Notes: generated from the sequence alone by a model not told the origin. A stretch of 24,177 nucleotides of DNA from JBFWIW01 sp050253535 (GCA_050253535.1 JBFWIW010000046.1:1-24177); one strand, 5' to 3'; shown: positions 8,303 to 15,997, counted from the first letter of the stretch. Program-made: numbers and translations.

Positions 8303-8442
8303 ACTACTATTTGATTAACCTGATGATAAAAAGAGGCCTGTTTTTAGCCGACGGCGTTATCCGGCAAGGCGGGCGACAACCTGCCGCTGCCGGATTAAAA
8401 CATCCTGGCTTTATATTTTCATCGTCTCAAACAAATAGTAGT
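8303..8442. repeat. 140-bp imperfect inverted-repeat element (MITE-like or structured DNA)
   Basis: The ends are exact 11-bp inverted repeats: ACTACTATTTG at 8303-8313 and its complement at 8432-8442. The similarity continues inward with gaps; about 22 of the first 30 positions match, including a shared GATGA. An inner pair, ATCCGGCA / TGCCGGAT, surrounds a GGCGGG / CCTGCC stem. The whole element can fold into one long interrupted hairpin. It contains no ORF. No clear target-site duplication is seen. It lies between the terminators and the padR promoter. Confidence 0.6.
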
Positions 8443-8465
8443 ATAAAATATTTATATTATACCCC

Positions 8466-8494
8466 TTGACAACTTATACTATGTGACGTATAGT
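8466..8494 (+). promoter_or_regulatory. padR operon promoter
   Basis: A consensus -35 TTGACA (8466-8471) and -10 TATAGT (8489-8494) are separated by exactly 17 bases. Transcription should start near 8501. This rules out an ATG at 8483 and makes the one at 8498 nearly leaderless, which supports the downstream TTG at 8519 as the padR start. Confidence 0.8.
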
Positions 8495-8496
8495 AT
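8476..8496. promoter_or_regulatory. Probable PadR operator overlapping the -10 box
   Basis: The inverted repeat ATACTAT (8476-8482) and ATAGTAT (8490-8496) has a seven-base centre, and its right arm covers the -10 hexamer. PadR-family regulators commonly bind such palindromes in their own promoters, so autorepression is the natural reading. This is inference from layout. Confidence 0.6.
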
Positions 8497-8518
8497 TATG
8501 CATAAGGGGGTATGCGCC

Positions 8519-8842
8519 TTGGACACACAACTAAAGCGCGGACTTTTGGAAGTCTGCGTCCTCTCGGTACTGAGCAGATCGGACTCCTACGGCTATAAGA
8601 TTGTAAAGGACCTCGCCGGTTTCATCGAAATTTCCGAGTCCACACTCTATCCCATTCTGAAAAGGCTGGAGGGAAACGAAAGCTTAACAGTTTATTCTGT
8701 GGAACACAACGGAAGGCTAAGAAAGTTTTACAGCATAACGGATAAGGGGAGAACAACGATTTCCGATTTTCTCGAGAGCTGGAAGGACGTTTTAACGGTC
8801 TATGATTTTATAAAGGAGGGGTGGCAGAATGACAAAAAGTGA
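8519..8842 (+). CDS. PadR-family transcriptional regulator
   Basis: About 107 residues from the TTG at 8519 (reading DTQLKRGLLEVCVLSVL after the initiator). The winged-helix signature is clear: YGYKIVKDL, then ESTLYPILKRLE as the recognition region, then a wing with GRLRKFYSITDKG. AAGGGGG ends eight bases before the TTG. Longer in-frame starts lie at or upstream of the expected transcript start. The protein should act as a dimeric repressor of this operon. It overlaps the next gene by 14 bp. padR followed by DUF1700 and DUF4097 is a recurring Firmicutes arrangement, often linked to envelope or drug stress; the signal here is unknown. Confidence 0.9.
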   Translation: MDTQLKRGLLEVCVLSVLSRSDSYGYKIVKDLAGFIEISESTLYPILKRLEGNESLTVYSVEHNGRLRKFYSITDKGRTTISDFLESWKDVLTVYDFIKEGWQNDKK

Positions 8843-9440
8843 ATTTCTGGAGGCGCTGCGAAACGCGCTCTCGCAGCTGCCGCAAAATGAAATAGAAAAA
8901 TCGATTGCCTTTTATGAGGAGATGGTTGACGACCGGATTGAGGAAGGAATGACAGAGGAGGAAGCTGTCTCCGGTTTTGAGGACGCGGGCGCGATAGCAA
9001 AGCAGATCATGCTAGATCTGCCGCTGGGCGTACTGGTCAAATCGAAGGTCAAGCCGCAAAAAAACCTGTCTGACGGCGTAAAATGGCTTATAATAGCGCT
9101 TTTAGTTCTGGGTTTTCCGGTGTGGTTTCCGATAAGTCTCTCCATGATGGCGGTGATTTTCTCTGTATATGTCGTTATCTGGTCTGTTATTGCGGTCATG
9201 TTCGTCACGGTTCTGTCGATAGGAATCTTCGGCATTGCGTGTATAATTGCCAGTGTGTTTGCGTTTCCGCTAAACATTATTACGGCGTTTGCGGCAATCG
9301 GAGGCGGACTTGTACTCGTAGGGCTATCGATATTTGTGTTTTTCCCTGCGAAATATGCGGCAAAGGGACTCGTTTGGCTGACCTGGAGATTTGCGAGATG
9401 CATTAAATCCCTATTTATCAGAAGGGAGGCCGTCGTATGA
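8829..9440 (+). CDS. DUF1700-family membrane protein
   Basis: The 203-residue protein begins with the family's helical head: TKSEFLEALRNALSQLPQNE, then a YEEMVDDRIEEGMTEEEAV segment. Several hydrophobic helices follow near 83-108, 112-140, 142-165 and 168-178, with a basic C-terminus. The head contains the acidic, helical motif typical of DUF1700. AAAGGAGG upstream gives a strong ribosome site inside the end of padR. It overlaps the next gene by 4 bp. The family's molecular function is not established; co-transcription with padR and a DUF4097 protein suggests a membrane-stress module. Confidence 0.88.
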   Translation: MTKSEFLEALRNALSQLPQNEIEKSIAFYEEMVDDRIEEGMTEEEAVSGFEDAGAIAKQIMLDLPLGVLVKSKVKPQKNLSDGVKWLIIALLVLGFPVWFPISLSMMAVIFSVYVVIWSVIAVMFVTVLSIGIFGIACIIASVFAFPLNIITAFAAIGGGLVLVGLSIFVFFPAKYAAKGLVWLTWRFARCIKSLFIRREAVV

Positions 9441-10375
9441 AAAAAAACACGAAAACGGCGCTGATGATCGCGTCTGCATGCGTAATCCTCGGGAGCGTAA
9501 TCTTTGCGGCAGTCGCCTTCAGGATCGGTGGACAATGGGAAAAACTAAATATGAACAACCCTCAGTTTGACGAACGTGAGTATACATATTCCGGCACTTC
9601 GGTGACCGGCCTCGATATATCGGAACAGACGGGTAATTTGAACATAGTACCTTCAGAGGATGGCGACGTTCATATAACATGCTGGGAGAGCGAAAAACAA
9701 TATTATGAAAAGGATTTATCGGCGGGCGGAATCCTGAGCATAAACGTAAAAAGCGATATGGCGTGGTACGATTATATCCAGATTGGAGCGTATACACAGG
9801 AAATGGGCCTTACCGTTGCCGTACCGGCGGAACTTTCGGGCGATATTGACCTATTAATTACATCGGGAGACATTGGAGTTTACGGTATCACGACTGCCGC
9901 GGGTATCACCGCAAAATGTATCAGCGGTAAAATAGAGCTTTCAGACGTCACCGCCGCCGGTGACGTTTCGGTGGAGATACAGTCCGGCGATATCAAACTT
10001 TCACGTGTCGTTTCCGGAGGAGCAGTTGAGTTTAACATTTTGTCCGGCGATATTACCACCAAATATGTCACGTCAAAGGCATTATTCTGCACGGTGACGA
10101 CGGGAGATATCGGGATATCGTTCTCCGATCTCGGTAATACAGATATTGAAAGTACATCCGGCAATATCCTGCTGGAGCGGGATGCCTGCGGGGATATAGC
10201 ACTCTCCGCCGTGTCAGGCGATATTAAAGCGCTTATAACCGGATCTGCGGATGATTACGATATTACTGCCAGAGCCAAATCCGGCAAAGAGCGCGTCCCG
10301 TGGCACACGGGAGGGGAAAAGCGGATGAATGTTCAAACCACCTCAGGTGATATAGAAATTGCATTTGCAGAATAA
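9437..10375 (+). CDS. DUF4097-family beta-repeat protein, membrane-anchored
   Basis: The 312-residue protein has an N-terminal membrane segment near 8-29 (probably an uncleaved anchor or signal). A beta-solenoid-like region from about 95 to the end shows a recurring SGDI-type turn every 18-25 residues: TSGDIGVYG, ISGKIELSD, QSGDIKLSR, LSGDITTKY, TTGDIGISF, TSGNILLER, VSGDIKALI and TSGDIEIAF. These repeats define DUF4097 (adhesin-like) proteins. It likely faces the outside of the membrane. GGGAGG precedes the ATG, and the start overlaps the DUF1700 stop as ATGA. It ends the operon, followed by a strong terminator. The role is unknown. Confidence 0.9.
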   Translation: MKKNTKTALMIASACVILGSVIFAAVAFRIGGQWEKLNMNNPQFDEREYTYSGTSVTGLDISEQTGNLNIVPSEDGDVHITCWESEKQYYEKDLSAGGILSINVKSDMAWYDYIQIGAYTQEMGLTVAVPAELSGDIDLLITSGDIGVYGITTAAGITAKCISGKIELSDVTAAGDVSVEIQSGDIKLSRVVSGGAVEFNILSGDITTKYVTSKALFCTVTTGDIGISFSDLGNTDIESTSGNILLERDACGDIALSAVSGDIKALITGSADDYDITARAKSGKERVPWHTGGEKRMNVQTTSGDIEIAFAE

Positions 10376-10421
10376 AAAATGCTCCGCCAATTGAGCATCC
10401 GAAAAGAGGATATCGCAAAAA

Positions 10422-10456
10422 AGACCGCCTGTCTTAGCTTCTAAGACAGGCGGTCT
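10422..10456. terminator. Terminator of the padR operon
   Basis: A 16-bp perfect stem (AGACCGCCTGTCTTAG and its complement) encloses a three-base loop (10438-10440). It is preceded by an A run at 10417-10422 and followed by CAGTTTGT. The A run would act as a T run for leftward transcripts, so it may work in both directions. Confidence 0.75.
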
Positions 10457-10787
10457 CAGTTTGTCATAAATCTTGTTTTTCGACAAAACGGAAGATAGTT
10501 CTCGGCCCCATGGCACCACGAGATGTAAGGTTTCCACCGCGCATGTCGCCGGAAACCGCGGAACCGTATAATTTTCAAAAATCGGTCACGCATACTGGGC
10601 GTGATTCTTTCAAAATTCTTTCGCTCAGAGAAAGGACGTGATGACTTAACCGGAACTTCTTTGGCAGTCTCAGACAGGTTATCTTTTTATAAATCAGAAT
10701 GGGCATCACACACTGCCTGCAAAATCAACTTTATTCAGCAAAATTGCTGTTCAGCGAAAAGAGCTGTTTCAGATCGCCGTCTGATTT
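10457..10787. other. Intergenic stretch without a supported gene
   Basis: I see no family signature on either strand; short ORFs here lack ribosome sites. One modest hairpin, TCACGC / GCGTGA (10586-10604), is followed by TTCTTT. The stretch adjoins an IclR remnant, so it may be decayed coding sequence no longer recognisable. Confidence 0.5.
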
Positions 10788-10985
10788 TTAGAGAATATTT
10801 TCCAGCCGTTGGACTACGGCGCGCATAAACCGTTTTCCGTCACAAATTTTATCGTCGTTTATGCGGAACATGGGGAACACGACGCCGATCGCAGCAACAA
10901 TTTTACCCTTAGCATAGATTGGCTGAAGCCGAACTTATTTTCCAACCAAAGACGGGTTATCTCTCAATATATCAACGCTGCGTAG
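10788..10985 (-). pseudogene. Degraded IclR-family regulator, C-terminal remnant
   Basis: Read on the minus strand, the last 45 or so codons before a TAA at 10788-10790 give PIYAKGKIVAAIGVVF and end in RAVVQRLENIL. This matches the end of the IclR effector-binding domain (family pattern API-x-G-x-VVAAI-x-V). Just upstream, a different frame reads LENKFGFS, which resembles the family's EEN-x-FG motif, so a frameshift separates the two. An in-frame stop lies at the junction. No N-terminal helix-turn-helix remains. The signature is short, so other regulators with the same fold cannot be excluded. Confidence 0.5.
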
Positions 10986-11012
10986 GATCCATCCTGAAAG
11001 GTGCTACTCTTA

Positions 11013-11042
11013 TTGAAAACGACCGCGCATAAGTGATATAAT
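11013..11042 (+). promoter_or_regulatory. Possible promoter for the leader ORF and EamA gene
   Basis: TTGAAA (11013-11018) and a perfect TATAAT (11037-11042) are separated by 18 bases. Transcription would begin near 11049, giving a leader of about 115 bases before the 25-codon ORF. That leader contains the hairpin at 11064-11097. Confidence 0.5.
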
Positions 11043-11063
11043 GGCGCAGGATCAATAGATATG

Positions 11064-11097
11064 AGCAACAGAGAGGGAGTGCGCACTCTCTGTTGCT
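11064..11097 (+). other. Leader hairpin upstream of the coupled ORF
   Basis: AGCAACAGAGAG and CTCTCTGTTGCT form a 12-bp perfect stem around ten bases. That interior contains a competing palindrome, GAGTGCGCACTC. No T run follows, so it is not a simple terminator. It may stabilise or regulate the EamA message. It matches no riboswitch class I recognise. Confidence 0.45.
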
Positions 11098-11163
11098 TCG
11101 CGGTATTTATAATATAAATGCCCTTTCACGAAATACAGGGCCGATGATCCAGGAGGTAAACAG

Positions 11164-11241
11164 ATGGATGCTTTTGAAATGCCGAAGGGACAACAAAGTA
11201 CAAAAAAGTATTTTCCGATTCAGGCTGGTGACGAACTATGA
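11164..11241 (+). CDS. 25-residue leader ORF, translationally coupled to EamA
   Basis: The ORF begins MDAFEMPKGQQSTKKYFPIQ and ends AGDEL. Its support is positional: a perfect AGGAGG at 11151-11156, seven bases before the ATG, and a stop codon that overlaps the EamA start as ATGA. The EamA gene has only a weak site of its own (GGTGAC), so ribosomes probably load here and re-initiate. The peptide is not enriched in one amino acid, so classical attenuation is not obvious. It could also be the stub of a truncated gene. The family is unknown. Confidence 0.55.
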   Translation: MDAFEMPKGQQSTKKYFPIQAGDEL

Positions 11242-12173
11242 CAGATTCGGATAAGGAGATAAGGTCATTTTTTAGGAAACACCTGACTCAGAAAACCTAT
11301 GCTGTCTGCCTTATGCTGATATCAGCGCTTCTGTTTGCCTTAATGCAAATTTTTGTAAAGCTCTCTTCCGGCCATATCGGCACCCTGCAGCAGGTATTTT
11401 CAAGAAACCTAATAAGCGCGCTGGTGGCGTTTATTTTTATATGCCGGGAGCACGTGCCGCTGATGGGGGCAATAAAGTACCAGCCGATCCTGTTTGCGAG
11501 ATCGTTTTTTGGATTTGTCGGAATTATCCTGTTTTTTTACGCGGCGAGAAATGCCCCGCAGGCGGACGTCGCGATTTTAAACCGCTTATCTCCTGTATTT
11601 GTGACCATTTTTGCGGCGATTTTTCTGAAAGAGAAGATCACCCGTGTGCAGATCCCCGTTATCCTTCTGTGCCTGGGTGGCGCCTATATAGCAATGCGCC
11701 CCTCGTTTGAGTCCAATTTTCTCCCGCTGCTTATGGCGCTTCTGGCCGCCGTCACTAGTGGAATTGCTTATACTCTGGTGGCTTACTGCAGCGGCAGGGT
11801 GAGTCCCCTGACGGTTATTTTTCATTTTTCGCTGTTTAGCACGGTATTCGGTGCAATTATGATGATCCCATCGTTTGTGATGCCAAATCTCGGGGACGTA
11901 ATGATGCTTTTACTTATCGGACTGTGCGGTTCGTTCGGCCAGATTATGCTGACTTATGCCTATCAGATGGCTCCGGCTTCACAGGTCAGTATTTATCAGT
12001 ATGCGGGCGTTATTTTTACATCTATTCTGGGATATTTTCTCCTGGGGGAGACACTTGCGGAATCGGCTCTATTGGGCGGCTCCATAATCATCGGTGCGTC
12101 GTTGTGGGCTTTCCTATACAACAGGAAACAAGCAAGCAGTGAGAATAACCATCAGAAGGATGGCCTTATTTGA
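11238..12173 (+). CDS. EamA/DMT-superfamily transporter
   Basis: The 311-residue protein has about ten hydrophobic helices in two related halves, the hallmark of EamA (DUF6) permeases. Examples are LMLISALLFALMQIFVKLSS at the start, VFVTIFAAIFLKEKIT closing the first half, and GVIFTSILGYFLLGETL in the second. Family members export amino acids, nucleotide sugars or other metabolites from the cytoplasm. The substrate is not evident. A neighbouring amino-acid-type gene wreck (cysteine desulfidase-like and opine dehydrogenase) hints at amino acids, weakly. The start overlaps the leader ORF. Confidence 0.9.
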   Translation: MTDSDKEIRSFFRKHLTQKTYAVCLMLISALLFALMQIFVKLSSGHIGTLQQVFSRNLISALVAFIFICREHVPLMGAIKYQPILFARSFFGFVGIILFFYAARNAPQADVAILNRLSPVFVTIFAAIFLKEKITRVQIPVILLCLGGAYIAMRPSFESNFLPLLMALLAAVTSGIAYTLVAYCSGRVSPLTVIFHFSLFSTVFGAIMMIPSFVMPNLGDVMMLLLIGLCGSFGQIMLTYAYQMAPASQVSIYQYAGVIFTSILGYFLLGETLAESALLGGSIIIGASLWAFLYNRKQASSENNHQKDGLI

Positions 12174-12233
12174 AAAGGCTTTATGTAATATTCTTATGTT
12201 TTTGTGTTATCTAGTTTATTACGGAGGGAAAAT

Positions 12234-13390
12234 ATGCTGTCAGAAGAAATAACAAGTGCTTATCTATCAATTCTGAAGGACGAGCTGATACCGGCAACCG
12301 GCTGTACCGAGCCTATCGCCGTGGCATATTGCGCGGCAAAGCTTAGGGAGGTTTTGGGGGCCAGACCGGAGACAATTACGGCGGAAGTGTCCGGCAACAT
12401 ACTTAAAAATGTTAAGAGCGTGGCTGTGCCGAACACTGGTGGACTCAAAGGGCTGAAAGCGGCGATAGCTATAGGGGTTGTGGCGGGCGACCCGGCAAAG
12501 GAGCTTCTGGTAATTTCGGATGTCCGGCAGGAACAGCATGCGGAAACAGCCGCCTATTCCGAGGCTGTGCCTATCCGAATAGAGTGTATGGAGACGCCGC
12601 ATCTTCTGGATATCTGCCTCACAGGCACGGTCGGAACGGACAGTGCCATAGTGCGTATAGTCAATAAACATACGAATATTGTTTTAATCCGGAAAAACGG
12701 TGAAACGCTGTTTAGTAAGCCGGAAGACAACGCTCCGGTGGATCAGGAGCAGACAAAAAGTATTATGAATGTCCGTGACATTGTGACCTTTGCTGATACG
12801 GTAGAAATTGAAAAGCTCGGCCCTATTCTGGACAGGCAGATCGAGTACAACTCAGCCATTGCGGAGAAAGGGCTGAGGGGCAATTGGGGCGCAAATATCG
12901 GTTCCGTGCTGCAGTCCGACTTCGGCGAAGATATAAAGGTAGAGGCCATGGCCTACGCCGCGGCTGGCTCAGATGCCCGGATGAGCGGCTGCGAGCTGCC
13001 GGTGGTTATCCTGTCCGGGTCCGGCAACCAGGGTATTACGGCCGCTCTCCCGGTCATCCGTTACGCAAAGCACATGGGGGCCGTGCCCTTGCGGTCTCCG
13101 ATCTCGTGACCGTCCACCGGAAGACGGGTATAGGCAGGCTCTCAGCCTATTGCGGCGCCGTCAGCGCCGGAGTTGGGGCGGGCGCCGGTATGCCTATCTT
13201 TTGGGCGGTGACTACGACGTAATAGCGCACACTATAGTAAACGCCGTCGCTATCCTGTCCGGAACGATACGTGACGGCGCGAAACCGTCCTGCGCGGCAA
13301 AAATAGCCTCCGCCGTGGAGGCGGGGTTTCTGGGCTACAGAATGTACCTGCACAACCAGCAATTCTACGGCGGCGACGGGATAGTGACGT
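12234..13390 (+). pseudogene. Broken L-cysteine desulfidase / UPF0597-like gene
   Basis: The first 280 or so residues from the ATG at 12234 (good GGAGGG upstream) read as a UPF0597/CyuA-type protein: LIPATGCTEPIAVAY with a cluster-type Cys, SGNILKNVKSV, and GSGNQGITAALPV. The frame is then lost near 13077-13082, where several family residues also seem missing. It resumes one frame over as RALAVSDLVTVHRKTGIGRL. It shifts again near 13187-13191 (apparent one-base loss before YLLGGDYDVI) and stops matching at about 13386. The family's Cys before DGAK is Arg here (TIRDGAKPSC). Intact relatives desulfurate cysteine to pyruvate, ammonia and sulfide using an iron-sulfur cluster. This copy should be inactive unless the shifts are sequencing errors. 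Confidence 0.8.
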
Positions 13391-13924
13391 TTGGTCCCCG
13401 CGAAGAATGTGCTGGAGACAGGATTTGAGGGCGGCGGGGCGATGCTGCACCCGATACCGAGCCTTATGAACATAAACAGGACGGATATGGGAGAACCTTA
13501 CGATTACTATATGGAGGGGATTACCCCCAGCATAGCGAAACTGGTTTCAGCGTGCGACGAAGAGCGGCTGGCGGTGTGCCGGGCACTGGGTTTAAACGTG
13601 CCGCCGCTGATAAAGAGTCTGCAGAAGATGTATAAACTGACGCAGGAGGATATGTATGAACTCCTGCAGAACAATAAAGCGTATGTGGGTGTAAAGAGTC
13701 CCATGAACTTAAAGCACAGATTTATTGTTGAGGATACCGTATCCGGTATAGTGCCTCTGGCGTCGATCGGCAATATGCTGGGTGTTAATACCCCAATTAT
13801 GAACGCATTTATTGAAATAGCAAGCGTAGTCTGCGGCCGTGATTTCCGCAGCGAAGGGCGCACGGCTGAGAAGCTGGGACTAAACGGCAAGACGCTCCAA
13901 GAGATTTACGCGATGATATCTTAG
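13391..13924 (+). pseudogene. 3' half of an opine/octopine dehydrogenase-family gene
   Basis: Starting abruptly at the end of the desulfidase remnant, a new frame reads VPAKNVLETGFEGGGAMLHP, then YYMEGITPSIAKLV and ACDEERLAVCRALGL. This matches the C-terminal catalytic domain of the NAD/NADP octopine/nopaline dehydrogenase family, including a His in the LHP motif. The N-terminal Rossmann domain, normally about 150-180 residues, is absent, and no ribosome site precedes 13391. About 177 residues remain in one open frame to the TAG/TAA region at 13922. A deletion that joined two neighbouring genes is the simplest explanation. Confidence 0.75.
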
Positions 13925-13977
13925 GTGTTGAAAATTAAAAGTGATGTCTGATGAACCGCCCGCCGCGAATATCGAAG

Positions 13978-14015
13978 AATGCCTCCCGCCGCTGTTTTCA
14001 GCGGCGGGAGGCATT
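13978..14015. terminator. Very stable hairpin, probable terminator
   Basis: A 17-bp perfect stem (AATGCCTCCCGCCGCTG and complement) has a TTTT loop (13995-13998). It lies 54 bp after the dehydrogenase remnant. No long T run follows, so termination strength is uncertain; it may also serve convergent leftward transcripts from deoC. Confidence 0.65.
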
Positions 14016-14304
14016 GTAAAGCAGATCGATGGTGCAATGGAAACAAAGATTAATGTCCACCGAATAAATGCGGTTTTCAAATCATATTTGCAAAAGTCCG
14101 CATTATACGGACTATAGTCGGGAGAACAGGTGCGTTTTGCCGCTTCGATATATTGATTGACTTGCACTTAAATCAAAAACACCATGAAACCCTTGGAATA
14201 TACTTTTGATTTGTTCATCTGGCAATAATTAAACAATTGGGCAGTGTTAACTGAGATTTTAAAATCAAAGCCGGTATAAACGGGGCAATTTTTTGAAACC
14301 CCAT
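14016..14304. other. Convergent intergenic stretch, no gene seen
   Basis: No convincing ORF or ribosome site. Two small symmetries are visible: GTCCG / CGGAC around seven bases (14096-14112), and AAATCAAAA (14170-14178) with its complement at 14204-14212. A weak GGGG / CCCC hairpin just beyond the deoC stop could help end the leftward transcript. Confidence 0.5.
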
Positions 14305-14958
14305 TTATTTGTCGCCCTCTACTATCGCTATACCGGCGGAAGCACCGATACGGTCGGCTCCGGCGGCGATCATCGTCTTTGCATCCTCCGTTGTGCGAAT
14401 TCCGCCCGCAGCCTTGACCTTCGCTCTGGTGCCGACGGTTTTTTTCATGAGGGCTACGTCCTCCGCGGTCGCGCCGCCTGTTGAAAAGCCGGTGGAAGTC
14501 TTGACAAAGTCCGCCCCCGCCCCAACCGCCGTTTCGCAGGCTTTTATTATTTCCTCCTTCGTAAGGAGGCAATTTTCCAGTATGACCTTCAGAATTGCTT
14601 TTGGTCGGCAGGCGGAGGCGACAGCCCTGATGTCCTCCCGCACGTAATCCCAGTCGCCGTCCTTGACGGCGCCTACATTTATGACCATGTCGACCTCCTC
14701 AGCGCCGTTTGCAACCGCAGTCGCCGCCTCGAAGGCCTTGCTGACGGTATCCATCGCGCCGAGCGGGAACCCCACTACACAGCAGACCTTTACTCCACAA
14801 CCCTTGAGAAGCTCTGCTGCGAGCGGAACGTAACAGGCGTTTATGCATACGGAGGCGAACTGATACTGCCTCGCCTCGGCGCAAAGCTTTTCAATGTCGC
14901 ACTTACGCGCGTTCGCCTTAAGGATCGTGTGATCAATGTAAGAAGCAAGATTTATCAT
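14305..14958 (-). CDS. deoC: Deoxyribose-phosphate aldolase
   Basis: The 217-residue protein from ATG 14958 has the usual short clostridial length. Key residues are visible: Asp90 in EEVDMVINVGA, Schiff-base Lys153 in FVKTSTGF, and Lys182 in VKAAGGIRT. It cleaves 2-deoxyribose 5-phosphate to glyceraldehyde 3-phosphate and acetaldehyde in the cytoplasm. The start is fixed by GGAGG at plus-strand 14964-14968; the longer ORF runs back into the kinase gene. It follows the ribokinase-family gene by 14 bp, so the two form an operon suited to deoxyribose or deoxynucleoside use. Confidence 0.95.
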   Translation of the reverse strand: MINLASYIDHTILKANARKCDIEKLCAEARQYQFASVCINACYVPLAAELLKGCGVKVCCVVGFPLGAMDTVSKAFEAATAVANGAEEVDMVINVGAVKDGDWDYVREDIRAVASACRPKAILKVILENCLLTKEEIIKACETAVGAGADFVKTSTGFSTGGATAEDVALMKKTVGTRAKVKAAGGIRTTEDAKTMIAAGADRIGASAGIAIVEGDK

Positions 14959-14972
14959 ATTTTCCTCCAAAT

Positions 14973-15911
14973 TCAGGCTGTATAGCCATTTGTTTCTATG
15001 AATGCGTCTATTTCGGCGCGACACGGCATCGACGGAGTGGTGCCAAGCTTCTGTACCGAGAGGGCTGCCAGCGCCGAGGCAAAGCACGCCGCCTCATGCA
15101 GTGTCTTACCCTCCGACATGGCGGTCACGAATCCGCCGGAGAAAGCGTCGCCCGCGCCAGTAGTATCGATTACGTTCACTGGGTAGGGGGGGATCAATTC
15201 CTGCATTCCTCCCGAGGAAAGGAACGCGCCCTTGCCTCCCATCGTAATGACGACTGAAGGGACGCCCTTTCTGTGGAACACAGCAGCTGCGGCGGCGGCA
15301 CTGTCAAAATCCGTTATCGGACCGGTACCGGTAAGAAGCGCCGCCTCCACCTCGTTAGGAGTAACGATGTCGCAGAGTGCGAGGACGTCGTCTTTTATAG
15401 GGGCGACGGGGGCGGTGTTCAGTATTATGGTAATGCCTTTTTCGTGTGCTTTCCTTATGAATGCTTCATTTGCGTCCTCGTTCACCTCAAGCTGCAAGAG
15501 GACGAAGTCGCTCTCATCCAGAAGGTCATCCAGAGAATCGACATCCTCCTTCGTAATGGTTCCGCAGGCGCAGGACGTCACGCCTATCATGTTCTGGGAA
15601 GTGTTTTCGTCGACCAGGATAAGTGCCGTGCCGCTCCCCTCTGTGCCGGAAATCAGGATACGCGAAAAATCCATGCCGAGATCGCGCATGGTATTCAGAG
15701 CGATGTCTCCAAAGGGATCACGGCCGATCTTTGTCACCATGGTGACACTGCCGCCGGCCTTATGCGCGGCGACCGCCTGATTAAAGCCTTTGCCGCCGGG
15801 GCCCATCCGGAACATAGAGCACTTTACCGTTTCCCCGGGGACAGGGAGATGTGACATACGGGACATGAGATCCACAACATAACTGCCAAAGACCGTAATT
15901 TTACTGCCCAT
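14973..15911 (-). CDS. Ribokinase-family (PfkB) sugar kinase, possibly deoxyribokinase
   Basis: The 312-residue protein has PfkB motifs: substrate Asp14 in GSYVVDLM, GGKGFNQAVAAH near 39-50, GRDPFGD, TPNEVEA, and the C-terminal DTTGAGDAFSGGF with the catalytic Asp. Ribokinases phosphorylate ribose at O5; close relatives take 2-deoxyribose. The following deoC gene favours deoxyribose as substrate (inference). The canonical GGKGANQA is GGKGFNQA here. I start at ATG 15911 because GGAGGT lies just upstream; a longer ORF would enter the promoter region. Confidence 0.9.
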   Translation of the reverse strand: MGSKITVFGSYVVDLMSRMSHLPVPGETVKCSMFRMGPGGKGFNQAVAAHKAGGSVTMVTKIGRDPFGDIALNTMRDLGMDFSRILISGTEGSGTALILVDENTSQNMIGVTSCACGTITKEDVDSLDDLLDESDFVLLQLEVNEDANEAFIRKAHEKGITIILNTAPVAPIKDDVLALCDIVTPNEVEAALLTGTGPITDFDSAAAAAAVFHRKGVPSVVITMGGKGAFLSSGGMQELIPPYPVNVIDTTGAGDAFSGGFVTAMSEGKTLHEAACFASALAALSVQKLGTTPSMPCRAEIDAFIETNGYTA

Positions 15912-15946
15912 GGAGTACCTCCAAACGCATTCTTGTTGATGAAAAC

Positions 15947-15975
15947 AACATATCACTTTTTAATATTTATTTCAA
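15947..15975 (-). promoter_or_regulatory. Possible promoter for the kinase-deoC operon
   Basis: On the minus strand, TTGAAA (15970-15975) and TATGTT (15947-15952) are 17 bases apart. A short inverted repeat, TTGTT / AACAA, lies just downstream near 15934-15949 and could be an operator. Confidence 0.45.
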
Positions 15976-15997
15976 TAGTACAGCGTGAAAGCGGAAG

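Noticed and set aside
10343..10537. Minus-strand ORF across the padR-operon terminator
   Set aside because: It spans the perfect terminator hairpin and the end of the DUF4097 gene; no supporting motif.
13391..13924. A free-standing functional dehydrogenase gene
   Set aside because: It lacks the NAD-binding domain and any ribosome site; it reads as the tail of a longer gene.
13880..14167. Minus-strand ORF over the terminator at 13978-14015
   Set aside because: It reads through a 17-bp perfect hairpin and has no family resemblance.
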